NCBI RefSeq assembly: GCF_018502625.1
Contig: NZ_CP075566.1
Coordinates: 5,831,001-5,895,000, forward strand
Reading direction: 5' to 3'
DNA length: 64,000 nt
Source: Pseudomonas hormoni
GTDB taxonomy: Bacteria > Pseudomonadota > Gammaproteobacteria > Pseudomonadales > Pseudomonadaceae
Part shown: positions 52,533 through 60,552 of the stretch, in pieces
How positions within the stretch are numbered: the first letter of the stretch is position 1
How the letters are laid out: every line of letters begins with the position of its first letter
Notes under the pieces: generated by a model
Database searches by the model: none
What the model saw: only the letters and a program-made list of their open reading frames with translations
Told to the model about the DNA's origin: nothing
Program-made: the position numbers and the translations under genes

Positions 52533-54059
52533 CTAAACGTCCCGAATCAGCCGCCACGCCTCGTCAACAGGCAGCGGCTGTTTCATTCGCTCGGCCAGCA
52601 TCGCCATTGCCCGCTCTTCATCGCAGGCGATGGCGGCGGTCACCACGCCGTTCTTGCCGAACAGGCCGATAAAGGGTGGGTGGTACGGATCGCCCTTGAA
52701 CTCGACCTCGTCCCCCGTTTCGGCGTGACCGAGGTAGTCGTAGTTTTTGCCGAAGTGCCAGGTCCAGAAGTACGGCACATCCAGGTAATGCTCGTCGCCG
52801 CCCAGCATATTCGCCGCCGCAATCCGTGCATGCTGTTGTGCCAGGCGCCAATGCTCGATCCGTTGCGGCTGGCCGTTGAGCGGGAAGGTCGCGATATCAC
52901 CGGCCGCCCATAGTCCTTCGGTCACGCCCATGCCGCCGTCGACTTTCAGGGAATGATCGTTTTCCATGGGCAGATCTTTAAACGGTCCGGTTGCCGGGCT
53001 GACGCCAATGCCGACTAAAACCAAATCCGCCGGCAGACGCTGACCGTTCTTCAGTTTCACCGCTTCAACCTTGTCTGTGCCCTCAATCTGCGCGGCTTCG
53101 CTGTCGGTGAGGAACACCACGCCGTGGGCCACATGGCGGGCAAGAATCGCTTTGCCGACCGTTTCGCCAAACTGTTTGGCGAAGGGCACCTCGTGGCGGG
53201 CCAGGACGGTGACGTCCAGGCCGTATTCGCGTAGCGCGGATGCGGATTCCATCGCAATAAAGCTGTCGCCAATGATCACTGCACGCTGGCCGGGTTGGGC
53301 GGCGGCCAGGATTTTTTGTGCCTGGTCTTTCGAGCGCAGCAAGAACACTTGCGGCAGGTCGGCGCCAGGTAAATCGAGCGATTTGGGTGTGCCGCCCGTG
53401 GCGATCAGCGCGGCGTCATAGCTCAATGTCTGGCCATCCTTGAGCTGCACGGTCCGGGCGTTGGCATCGAGGCTCGCCACTTCACCGTTTATGCGATCGA
53501 TGCGCTGCTCGCGATAAAAGCTGTCATCACGCAGCGGTGGGACTTCCTCTGGCGGCATCTCCCCGGCGATCACGAATTTGCTCAACACGGTGCGGTCGTA
53601 ACCGGCCTCAGGTTCGCGGTCGATCAGCAGCACGCGGCCGCCGAAACCCTTTTCGCGTAACGCCGCCGCACCCGCCGTGCCTGCGGCGCCGGCGCCGATA
53701 ATCACAAACGTACGTTCATCATCGGCCGGCGGGGTATGAGCATCCGGAAGCGGGTTTTCGTCGACCCAGACTTCGTCATCGCGCATTTCCAGAGGGTAGC
53801 GCTTGAGACTGTCCAGCGACGGCGGTTCACACAACGCACCGTCCTCGACCCGGTACGCTGCCTTGTGCCACGGGCAAATCAGGCGTCCGTGACACAGCGC
53901 ACCCTCGGCCAGCGGCGCCCCGGCGTGCGGGCATTCGCCCTGATAGGCGCGTAGTTGATCGCCGACCCGCAGCAAGACGATTTTGGTGTCCCCAATCCGG
54001 ACTTCCAGGCCACGGTTATCGGGAACATCGGCAAAACGGGCAACGCGGTGCAGTGCCAT
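52533..54059 (-). CDS. Rieske-FAD/NAD(P) oxidoreductase (AIFM3-like)
   Basis: A 508-residue fusion. Residues 1-100 are a Rieske domain with cluster ligands C43-x-H45 in ECPHAGAPLAE and C62-xx-H65 in LICPWHKAAYR. From about 115 an FAD/NAD-dependent reductase follows: FVIIGAGAAGTAGAAALREK (first dinucleotide motif), RAVIIGDSFIAMESASAL (NAD motif), VGIGVSPATG and EGLWAAGDIATFPL (second FAD motif), with a C-terminal dimer domain. Members resemble AIFM3 and nitrite/ferredoxin reductases and move electrons from NAD(P)H to a [2Fe-2S] centre; the final acceptor is not known. Confidence 0.9.
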   Translation of the reverse strand: MALHRVARFADVPDNRGLEVRIGDTKIVLLRVGDQLRAYQGECPHAGAPLAEGALCHGRLICPWHKAAYRVEDGALCEPPSLDSLKRYPLEMRDDEVWVDENPLPDAHTPPADDERTFVIIGAGAAGTAGAAALREKGFGGRVLLIDREPEAGYDRTVLSKFVIAGEMPPEEVPPLRDDSFYREQRIDRINGEVASLDANARTVQLKDGQTLSYDAALIATGGTPKSLDLPGADLPQVFLLRSKDQAQKILAAAQPGQRAVIIGDSFIAMESASALREYGLDVTVLARHEVPFAKQFGETVGKAILARHVAHGVVFLTDSEAAQIEGTDKVEAVKLKNGQRLPADLVLVGIGVSPATGPFKDLPMENDHSLKVDGGMGVTEGLWAAGDIATFPLNGQPQRIEHWRLAQQHARIAAANMLGGDEHYLDVPYFWTWHFGKNYDYLGHAETGDEVEFKGDPYHPPFIGLFGKNGVVTAAIACDEERAMAMLAERMKQPLPVDEAWRLIRDV

Positions 54060-54198
54060 GATCGTTCTCCAGGCAGGCGTTTCATTTAAGAGTTTGGCGC
54101 TTATCCTGTGGTTCAGCCAATTCCCACTGCCACCGCACGAACGGTTTGGCTATAGTTTGCACGCCGACCACGGCCCCACCCGCACAAGGTGCTCCGGT

Positions 54199-54759
54199 AT
54201 GACCCGATTGACCTCACTGAACCCTTGGCTGGCGGCCGTTGCCGTCGCCCTTTGCGTGCAGTTTCCGGCGCAGGCCCAGGAACGTTTCACCGTCAGCATT
54301 CCCGGTGTGACGGACAACCGCCTGTTCACTTCGGCGGCGGCCAGCGATGCAGCTGGCTGTGGCGGCAAGAACCAGTCTCCGGCCCTGAGCTGGACCGCTG
54401 GACCTGCGGGCACCCAGAGCTACGCCATCGTCATGCACGATCCGGATGGCCAGAAAGGCTTGGGTTCCGATCACTGGGTTCACTACGGCATCAAACCGGC
54501 GACCCGCCAGATTCCGGCCGGTGTCGGCGCCAAATCCGCCCTCGAAGGCGTGGGTGGCAGCAATAGCAAAGGCACCACCGGCTACATCGGTCCTTGCCCG
54601 CCGGTCGGCGATAGCTCCCACCATTACATCATCCAGCTCTACGCCCTCGACCTTGCTCCGGACGCCTTGCCCGCCGGCCTGACCCGCGCGCAGCTGCTGG
54701 AAAAAATCAAAGGCCATGTGCTGAAAAACAGCAGCGTGGTGCGGCGATATCACCGCTGA
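54199..54759 (+). CDS. YbhB/YbcL-family (PEBP-like) periplasmic protein
   Basis: A 186-residue PEBP/Raf-kinase-inhibitor-like protein with a signal peptide (LAAVAVALCVQFPAQAQE). Ligand-site strings are NQSPALSWTAGPAGTQSYAI, MHDPDGQKGLGSDHWVHYGI and GPCPPVGDSSHHYIIQLYAL. The family binds small phosphate-containing or anionic ligands, and the bacterial role is unknown. The ATG at 54199 is chosen because the signal peptide begins there; upstream codons overlap the divergent reductase gene. Confidence 0.9.
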   Translation: MTRLTSLNPWLAAVAVALCVQFPAQAQERFTVSIPGVTDNRLFTSAAASDAAGCGGKNQSPALSWTAGPAGTQSYAIVMHDPDGQKGLGSDHWVHYGIKPATRQIPAGVGAKSALEGVGGSNSKGTTGYIGPCPPVGDSSHHYIIQLYALDLAPDALPAGLTRAQLLEKIKGHVLKNSSVVRRYHR

Positions 54760-54846
54760 AGTTTTTTTCGGCGGGGTTAACCCGAACCGGTGGGGCTACC
54801 CGTCTCAGAGGATGAATGGATCAATTTCCTCCTGAGGTCAGCTCCC

Positions 54847-56544
54847 ATGTCTCTCCCTCTGCATATCCTCCGCCCGGCCGCCCAGGGTTTCGCCGCCGGG
54901 TTGCTGCTGGCCGTTGCCGGTTGCGGTGTTTCGTCCAAACCTGATTCCGCTGCCGTTCCGGTTGTGGTTTCGCCTCCCGCACAAGGTGCGCTGGTGCGCA
55001 GTGAGGCGGTCATGGCCGATGTGACCATGGCCAAGCGCAGCGTACGTCCGGCTCCCATGGCGAGTTTTGCACCTGAGTCTTTGCCGCCGGGTTATCAGGA
55101 TGAGCAGCGTGAGCAATATCAAGCGCTGGCGGATAACCCCATTCACAGCGTGGCCGAAGCGCCAGTCTCCACCTTCAGCGCCGACGTCGACACGGGCGCC
55201 TATGCCAACGTTCGCCGCCTGCTCAATCAAGGTCGCCTGCCACCCGAGGGCGCGGTGCGGTTGGAGGAGATGGTCAATTACTTCCCCTACGATTACGCCT
55301 TGCCCACCGATGGCTCGCCGTTTGGCGTGACCACTGAACTGGCGCCGTCACCGTGGAACCCGCATACGCGCTTGCTGCGCATCGGCATCAAGGCGTCGGA
55401 CCGCGCAGTGGCAGAATTGGCCCCGGCAAACCTGGTGTTTCTGGTGGACGTGTCCGGTTCGATGGACCGGCGCGAGGGGTTACCGTTGGTCAAAAGCACC
55501 CTGAAATTGTTGGTCGATCAATTGCGCGAGCAGGATCGGGTGTCATTGGTGGTCTACGCCGGCGACTCGCGTGTGGTGCTCGAACCCACTTCCGGACGGG
55601 AAAAAGCGAAAATTCGCACAGCCATCGATCAATTGACTGCGGGCGGCTCCACCGCCGGGGCGTCGGGCATCGAGCTGGCCTATCAAATGGCGCAGCAAGC
55701 CTTTATCCCCAAAGGCATCAACCGCATCCTGCTGGCCACCGACGGCGACTTCAACGTCGGCATCAGCGACTTCGACAGCCTCAAGCAAATGGCTGTGGAT
55801 AAACGCAAGACTGGCGTTTCCCTGACCACCCTGGGGTTTGGTGTAGATAACTACAATGAACACCTGATGGAACAACTGGCCGACGCCGGCGATGGCAACT
55901 ACGCCTACATCGACAATCTGCGTGAGGCGCGCAAGGTGCTGGTGGATCAGCTCGGCTCGACCCTCGCGGTCGTGGCAAAAAACGTGAAGCTGCAAGTGGA
56001 GTTCAACCCGGCGCAGGTCAGCGAGTACCGGTTGTTGGGATATGAGAATCGTGCATTGAAGCGTGAGGATTTCAGCAACGACAAGGTCGATGCCGGTGAA
56101 ATCGGCGCAGGGCATACGGTCACGGCGTTGTACGAAATTGTGCCGAAGGGTGAGAAGGGGTGGTTGGAGCCGTTGCGGTATGGCAAGTCCGATTCGGTTG
56201 TTTCCGGGATGAACGGAGAATTGGCGATGCTGCGTGTGCGTTATCAGCTGTCCGAAGGTGGGAAAAGTCGCTTGATCGAACGTCCGATTGCAGGTGGTTC
56301 GGAAGGTAAGGCCAGTGACGACCTGCGATTTGCCGCGGCTGTGGCGGCGTTTTCCCAGCAGCTCAAGGATGGCCGTTACACCGGTGATTTCAGCCTGAAG
56401 GACACCGAAGCACTGGCTCGCGGTGCGCGAGGCGATGATCGCTTTGGTCTGCGTGCAGAGTTCGTGCAATTGGTGGAGCTGGCGCAAAGCCTGCGGACCA
56501 CGACCGCCGCCAACAGTGAGCCGCTTAAAGGAGGCTACAACTGA
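54847..56544 (+). CDS. VWA-domain lipoprotein (YfbK-like)
   Basis: A 565-residue lipoprotein: the signal ends LAVAGC, the mature start being CGVSSKPD. An N-terminal VWF-associated region (PVSTFSADVDTGAYANVRRL, VRLEEMVNYFPYDY) precedes a von Willebrand A domain with the MIDAS motif LVDVSGSMDRREG (DxSxS), TAGGSTAGASGIELAYQMA and LLATDGDFNVG; a YfbK-like C-terminus follows. It should bind a protein partner through the divalent metal. It is followed after one base by an ECF sigma gene, so the lipoprotein may be part of an envelope-signalling unit. The ATG at 54847 is preferred to the GTG/ATG at 54790. Confidence 0.9.
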   Translation: MSLPLHILRPAAQGFAAGLLLAVAGCGVSSKPDSAAVPVVVSPPAQGALVRSEAVMADVTMAKRSVRPAPMASFAPESLPPGYQDEQREQYQALADNPIHSVAEAPVSTFSADVDTGAYANVRRLLNQGRLPPEGAVRLEEMVNYFPYDYALPTDGSPFGVTTELAPSPWNPHTRLLRIGIKASDRAVAELAPANLVFLVDVSGSMDRREGLPLVKSTLKLLVDQLREQDRVSLVVYAGDSRVVLEPTSGREKAKIRTAIDQLTAGGSTAGASGIELAYQMAQQAFIPKGINRILLATDGDFNVGISDFDSLKQMAVDKRKTGVSLTTLGFGVDNYNEHLMEQLADAGDGNYAYIDNLREARKVLVDQLGSTLAVVAKNVKLQVEFNPAQVSEYRLLGYENRALKREDFSNDKVDAGEIGAGHTVTALYEIVPKGEKGWLEPLRYGKSDSVVSGMNGELAMLRVRYQLSEGGKSRLIERPIAGGSEGKASDDLRFAAAVAAFSQQLKDGRYTGDFSLKDTEALARGARGDDRFGLRAEFVQLVELAQSLRTTTAANSEPLKGGYN

Positions 56545-56545
56545 C

Positions 56546-57112
56546 ATGTCTGCTCCCGAATCGAGCGACGAATCACTGCTGGCCCGCTATCGCTCAGGCG
56601 ACGGGCCAGCGTTCGAGATTCTGTACGCCCGTCACCGGCAAGGTCTTTACCGGTTCCTCCTCGGTCTGAGCGGCAAATCCGAACTGGCCGAGGAGGTTTA
56701 CCAGGAAACCTGGCTGAGCCTGATCCGCAGCACCAGTCAGCCACAAGGCCGGGCGAATTTTCGTACGTGGCTCTACCAGATTGCCCGCAATCGCCTGATC
56801 GATCACTGGCGCAAACACGGAATCCACAACCCCTTGCACGATAGCTATGACGAACAGACCCACGCCCTGGCTGATGACGCCGCCGATCCCGAACAACTGC
56901 TGAGTCTGAGCCGCGATAGCCAGCGCCTCGAAGTTGCCCTGCAAACCCTGCCCACCGACCAGCGCGAAGTATTCCTGCTGCGCGCCCACGGCGATCTCGA
57001 CCTGCCGCAGATCGCCACCCTCACCGAAACACCGCTGGAGACCGTCAAAAGCCGCTTGCGCTACGCCCAGCAAAAACTGCGTCGGCTGCTGGCCGAGGAG
57101 GTACTGACATGA
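56546..57112 (+). CDS. ECF sigma factor linked to the VWA lipoprotein
   Basis: A 188-residue ECF sigma factor. Region 2: ARYRSGDGPAFEILYARHRQ and SELAEEVYQETWLSLIR, then RTWLYQIARNRLIDHWRKHG. Region 4: VALQTLPTDQREVFLLRAHG and LDLPQIATLTETPLETVKSR. The ATG at 56546 has an ideal AAAGGAGG site that lies inside the end of the preceding gene. It overlaps the next gene by four bases. The target promoters are unknown. Confidence 0.93.
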   Translation: MSAPESSDESLLARYRSGDGPAFEILYARHRQGLYRFLLGLSGKSELAEEVYQETWLSLIRSTSQPQGRANFRTWLYQIARNRLIDHWRKHGIHNPLHDSYDEQTHALADDAADPEQLLSLSRDSQRLEVALQTLPTDQREVFLLRAHGDLDLPQIATLTETPLETVKSRLRYAQQKLRRLLAEEVLT

Positions 57113-57711
57113 CTGACGCCCGCAAACCACCAGAAGACGAAGTGCTTCAGCATTTCCGCGAGCATTCGACTGGCGAACCACCGGTCCATCTTGATGCCTT
57201 CATTCTGGGCGCCGCACATCGTGAAGTCCCTGTGCCGAAACCGAACCTGTGGCAACGCTGGGTTCAGGCTTGCCAGAGACCACGTTGGCAAGTGGCCTTT
57301 GCCAGCCTCGTCGGCGTTGCATTGATGCTGGCGCTGGTGCAACGAACTCCAGAACAGCCCGCGAGTTACGACTTCGTGCCCAAAGCGTCCGCACCGGTCG
57401 CCAAAAAAGAGGCCGCACAGGCCCCGTCGTCGGTTGCGCGCTCGCTGGCAGCCCCGACCCCGGTCGCACCAATGGCAGATTTTGCGGCACCTGCGCAGAG
57501 CGAATCGATCAATGCCGAAATGGCCGATGAAGCAAAAGTCAGCAAGCGCGCAGCCGCCCCAGCGAAAACCCTGGATGAGCAATTGCTTGAAGTGGTTCGC
57601 CTGCAGAACGCCGGTCAGACACACGCGGCGGATGACTTGATGGCGACATTGCACAAACGCTTTCCCAAGGAAAACCTCAACGCCCGACTCAAGGAATTGA
57701 AGAAAAACTGA
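57109..57711 (+). CDS. Membrane protein, probable anti-sigma partner of the ECF sigma factor
   Basis: A 200-residue protein: a cytoplasmic N-terminus of about 60 residues (EDEVLQHFREHSTGEPPVHL), one membrane segment (WQVAFASLVGVALMLALV, about 63-81), and an Ala/Pro-rich periplasmic part ending in a helical LDEQLLEVVRLQNAGQTHAA. The topology and its place directly after the sigma gene fit an anti-sigma factor, though no zinc-binding HxxxCxxC motif is seen. Alternatively it could be a structural partner of the VWA lipoprotein. Confidence 0.7.
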   Translation: MTDARKPPEDEVLQHFREHSTGEPPVHLDAFILGAAHREVPVPKPNLWQRWVQACQRPRWQVAFASLVGVALMLALVQRTPEQPASYDFVPKASAPVAKKEAAQAPSSVARSLAAPTPVAPMADFAAPAQSESINAEMADEAKVSKRAAAPAKTLDEQLLEVVRLQNAGQTHAADDLMATLHKRFPKENLNARLKELKKN

Positions 57712-57719
57712 AGAGAACG

Positions 57720-57992
57720 ATGTTCCGCGATTTGGCATCAACACCCGAAAGCGCGCACTATCGGCCTATAGCCGATGCGTTGGAGGATGCCGTGGCAAAA
57801 AAAATCGACCGCATCGCCCAAATGCTCAACTGCCCGGAAAAGGGCGAAGAACTGCGGCGAGCAGTGACTGAGAGTCGTAAGGAGTTTCTTCTGGCGAAGC
57901 AGGCAGAAGAAGCTCTGGAGGAGGACGTCCTTGATGAAGAAGAGTTCGAGGACGACGATGACTACGACGAGTTTGACTGGACGACAGAATGA
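57720..57992 (+). CDS. Small acidic hypothetical protein
   Basis: A 90-residue protein with a helical body (VAKKIDRIAQMLNCPEKGEE, LRRAVTESRKEFLLAKQAEE) and an extremely acidic tail (EDVLDEEEFEDDDDYDEF). The start codon lies eight bases after the previous stop and may belong to the same operon, which ends at the terminator directly after it. Alternative start: GTG 57792 in the middle. I do not recognise the family. Confidence 0.6.
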   Translation: MFRDLASTPESAHYRPIADALEDAVAKKIDRIAQMLNCPEKGEELRRAVTESRKEFLLAKQAEEALEEDVLDEEEFEDDDDYDEFDWTTE

Positions 57993-58046
57993 AAAAACCG
58001 CTTCGGCGGCTTTTTTGTGCGCTTGGGCTCCCGACCGGGAGCCAAG
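57992..58046. terminator. Intrinsic terminator plus hairpin between convergent genes
   Basis: AAAAAACCGCTTCGGCGG followed by CTTTTTT (57992-58016) is a classic stem-loop with T-run for the plus-strand operon and, by its A-run, for the minus-strand gene too. A second near-palindrome, CTTGGGCTCCCGACCGGGAG and CCAAG (58022-58046), follows. Confidence 0.85.
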
Positions 58047-58053
58047 AGACAAT

Positions 58054-59460
58054 TTACAACTTGCGTCTTTCCAGTCTCATCAAAAGCGCTAGCAATACTC
58101 CCCACAAGTAGAAAGTCATGAGTCCTGGGTGCGGCTGACGCATACCCACTTTAAACATGTTGTCTGCGAACAGCAGAAACAAAACAACACCTGCGATACC
58201 TAAAGTTTTCGATGATATAAATATCCTGGGGAAGTTGCGAATCACTGAATACACCGTAAATCCGGCGAGACCCAACAAAGGAATAATAGCGAGCACGCCG
58301 AAATTATAAATAAAATCCACATAATAATTATGCGCGCTTGGATAGCTGCCTCTGTCTGGTGGCTCAAGGTGTCCGAGAAGGATGGAGCTCGAGTTCTGAA
58401 CGATTTCTTCCATGTAAAACGTTAAGTACATCGCGCGCTCTGTCAGATTTCGTGGAGTACTAAATACTACCTCGTCAGCTTTCGGTGAAGCTTCCGATGG
58501 GGTTTCAAATATTACCTCATCGGTGTTGCTTCTAACCTCATCAATTTCCTGTGAAACTTTCGATGGCGTATAGTCACCAAGCTTTTCTTTTAAAGCCTCT
58601 GAATCATTTGATGCGAGGGAGCACGCCAGTATAAGAATAGTCAGTAGCGTTGCGACGGAAGCATAAAGACCTTTTTTACGCAGTAAAATTGTACGACCGG
58701 AAAAACATACCATCCCTGAAATCAAAAAAACAATGGCAAGGATAGACAGGGAAAAGGAAACATAGGCACCCATCAACCCGGCCAGTATCGATAGCAACAG
58801 CCGATAGGAATGAAATTCCCATAACGTAAAAATAGCCACCAAAAATGCCCCGACGAAGATTACCGGGATGTATTGCAGATGTTGATAAGCGCTAAATAAA
58901 AACAGGGATGGCGAAAGGATATTCAGACCAGACGCTAATGTGGATATCAGCTGAGCGGGAACGGCTAGCACGAGAATCAGAGTGAAAGCCTTGGCCATAA
59001 TGTTCATAGCGCCAGGTCTGACGCCATACTGTTGTCCAAGGACGAGGGCGCACATCGGCAGGACGTACTGCGCCAACAGTATGAGTTTTGATTTTTTTAT
59101 GCTCCCGTGGTCTACGGCAAGCAATGCGGTGGCCGCTAACATACCCAAGCACGTGAGGAGAAGTACGGCCAGGGTTAATCGTGCTTTTGTCAGTCCACCC
59201 AAAAGCACTATCCCGACAAAACTCATAATGGTTGACAACGGTATTGGTAATAAAGCCAACTCGCCGCCACTGTTGAAATAAAATGAAGTGTCGTGGAATA
59301 CGCCATTCGATATTTGGAAAAAGAGCGGCAAGATCAGGAAGGATGCAATGGCAAATAAAATGATTTTTCTTTTTTGGTGAGTTTTATCACCATCGCCATA
59401 GAACAGTCTGTTAACGGAGTACTTATAATTAACCAGAGAAAAGCCAGAGCGCCACGTCAT
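58054..59460 (-). CDS. O-antigen polymerase/ligase-like membrane protein
   Basis: A protein of about 468 residues with 11-12 membrane segments and one large periplasmic loop (about residues 300-390), the Wzy/WaaL layout. Visible parts are KIILFAIASFLILPLFFQIS at the start, LLLSILAGLMGAYVSFSLSI in the middle and HNYYVDFIYNFGVLAIIPLL after the loop, where HN-Y-D is a frequent Wzy/WaaL pattern. The loop repeats a short unit: DEVIFETPSEASPKADEVVF. The DNA is much richer in A+T than all neighbours, a sign of transfer. I chose the ATG at 59460 for its AAGGTGG site; starts at 59529, 59505 and 59469 are possible. It stands alone, without other glycan genes. Confidence 0.78.
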   Translation of the reverse strand: MTWRSGFSLVNYKYSVNRLFYGDGDKTHQKRKIILFAIASFLILPLFFQISNGVFHDTSFYFNSGGELALLPIPLSTIMSFVGIVLLGGLTKARLTLAVLLLTCLGMLAATALLAVDHGSIKKSKLILLAQYVLPMCALVLGQQYGVRPGAMNIMAKAFTLILVLAVPAQLISTLASGLNILSPSLFLFSAYQHLQYIPVIFVGAFLVAIFTLWEFHSYRLLLSILAGLMGAYVSFSLSILAIVFLISGMVCFSGRTILLRKKGLYASVATLLTILILACSLASNDSEALKEKLGDYTPSKVSQEIDEVRSNTDEVIFETPSEASPKADEVVFSTPRNLTERAMYLTFYMEEIVQNSSSILLGHLEPPDRGSYPSAHNYYVDFIYNFGVLAIIPLLGLAGFTVYSVIRNFPRIFISSKTLGIAGVVLFLLFADNMFKVGMRQPHPGLMTFYLWGVLLALLMRLERRKL

Positions 59461-59529
59461 CAGTGTCATCCACCTTGAAATTGTACAGTCATGCGAAGAA
59501 GACATGGCTGCGGGGGATTCAAAAACCAT

Positions 59530-60015
59530 TAAACATAGAGAATCATCCGAATAAACAATTCGGATACGCAGAAATTCTTAAATTTATTGGTGAGTAGTGA
59601 TGTCGAGTCGGATCCGATAATCTACAGGTCAACGGTTTTCAGCTGCTGCAGAGTGTTATTACAGGCATCGAAATTCCATGGTTAGGAAACCATGTGCCTG
59701 TTCTAAGACATGATGGTCTAATGCCCTGAAAGCGCGAATAGCTCGTGATCTGGCTGTATTCAATGCGGTCTTAATTGTTTGTGTCTATATAAGTTCACTC
59801 AGCACAGACAACTCAACATAACTCGCATTCAAAATGCCTCACTGAATGGCGATATTCAATACCGCAACCAAAAACAGGAATGTTCCTACAGCTCACGTAT
59901 CGCGAGATGTCATCCTTTTGCGGTTGTTTTGCTTCGACGGTCGATTGACGTGCTCGTCAATTGTTGGTGTTGATGGGCTGAAAAGCCGTTTTTCGTCTGC
60001 TGGCCGCACAAAAGC
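59530..60015. other. AT-rich non-coding stretch between the polymerase gene and tRNA-Arg
   Basis: About 490 bases without a supported gene. It shares the low G+C content of the polymerase gene up to roughly 59880. Short open frames (for example 59779-59973 and 59846-60193, plus) have no homology and the second runs across the tRNA. It may hold the promoter of the polymerase gene and the remains of an insertion. Confidence 0.6.
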
Positions 60016-60042
60016 AAACGCCCCGAACAAGTCGGGGCGTTT
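60016..60042 (-). terminator. Intrinsic terminator of the tRNA-Arg transcript
   Basis: AAACGCCCCGA (60016-60026) pairs with TCGGGGCGTTT (60032-60042). On the minus strand the stem is followed by GCTTTTGTG. It lies about 85 bases after the tRNA 3' end. Confidence 0.8.
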
Positions 60043-60127
60043 GATTGAAGCTTTTCAGCGTGTTCGCACACAACCTGCCTCAGCGGAGTGCTTCGCAGAT
60101 TGTTTGAGACAGGCAGAAACAAGTAGA

Positions 60128-60204
60128 TGGTGCACCAGGCGGGATTCGAACCCACGACCCCTGCCTTCGGAGGGCAGTACTCTATCCAGCTGAGCTACTG
60201 GTGC
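60128..60204 (-). tRNA. tRNA-Arg (anticodon CCG)
   Basis: The minus strand reads a complete 77-base cloverleaf: acceptor GCACCAG, D-arm AGCTCAGCTGGATAGAGT, anticodon stem CTGCC/GGCAG around loop CTCCGAA (anticodon CCG), T-arm GGGTTCGAATCCC, and an encoded CCA end. It serves CGG codons. tRNA-Arg genes are frequent insertion sites; its 3' end faces the AT-rich polymerase gene. Confidence 0.97.
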
Positions 60205-60552
60205 AAGCGGGCGCCATGATACTCATATGCACTGCGGGCGTCCATGCTGCTGAATCAACAGCGCTTTTCCAAAGCGTAACCTGCGTTTGCTACGTTGATC
60301 AGAAAATTTGGGCAAATGCGGCGTTTTCGTTCTTTTTTTCGAACAGCCTATTGTCCTTTACCCCCTTTGATCCTAGGATTCGTTTGAGATTTCAAACGCT
60401 CTTGTCTGGGTGCTGAACCGCACGAGTTCATTCCGTGCGCTATTTATGTGCTTCAGCCCGGTGAATGATTTCCCTGACGGCAGCCTATAAGGCGCCTTTC
60501 TACAATCATAATTTGCTCCGCGCGTGCCGCGGTGCTGTTAAGGAAAGCCGAC
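60205..60552. other. Intergenic region between tRNA-Arg and gabD
   Basis: About 350 bases holding the tRNA promoter (minus strand) and the gabD promoter (plus strand). A short perfect hairpin CGTTTGA-GATT-TCAAACG lies at 60381-60398. No gene is seen. Confidence 0.6.

Noticed and set aside
59846..60193. 115-codon frame on the plus strand running into the tRNA gene
   Set aside because: It reads through the terminator and the antisense of tRNA-Arg; the C-terminal [15 protein letters not shown] string is the well-known artefact of translating a tRNA gene.
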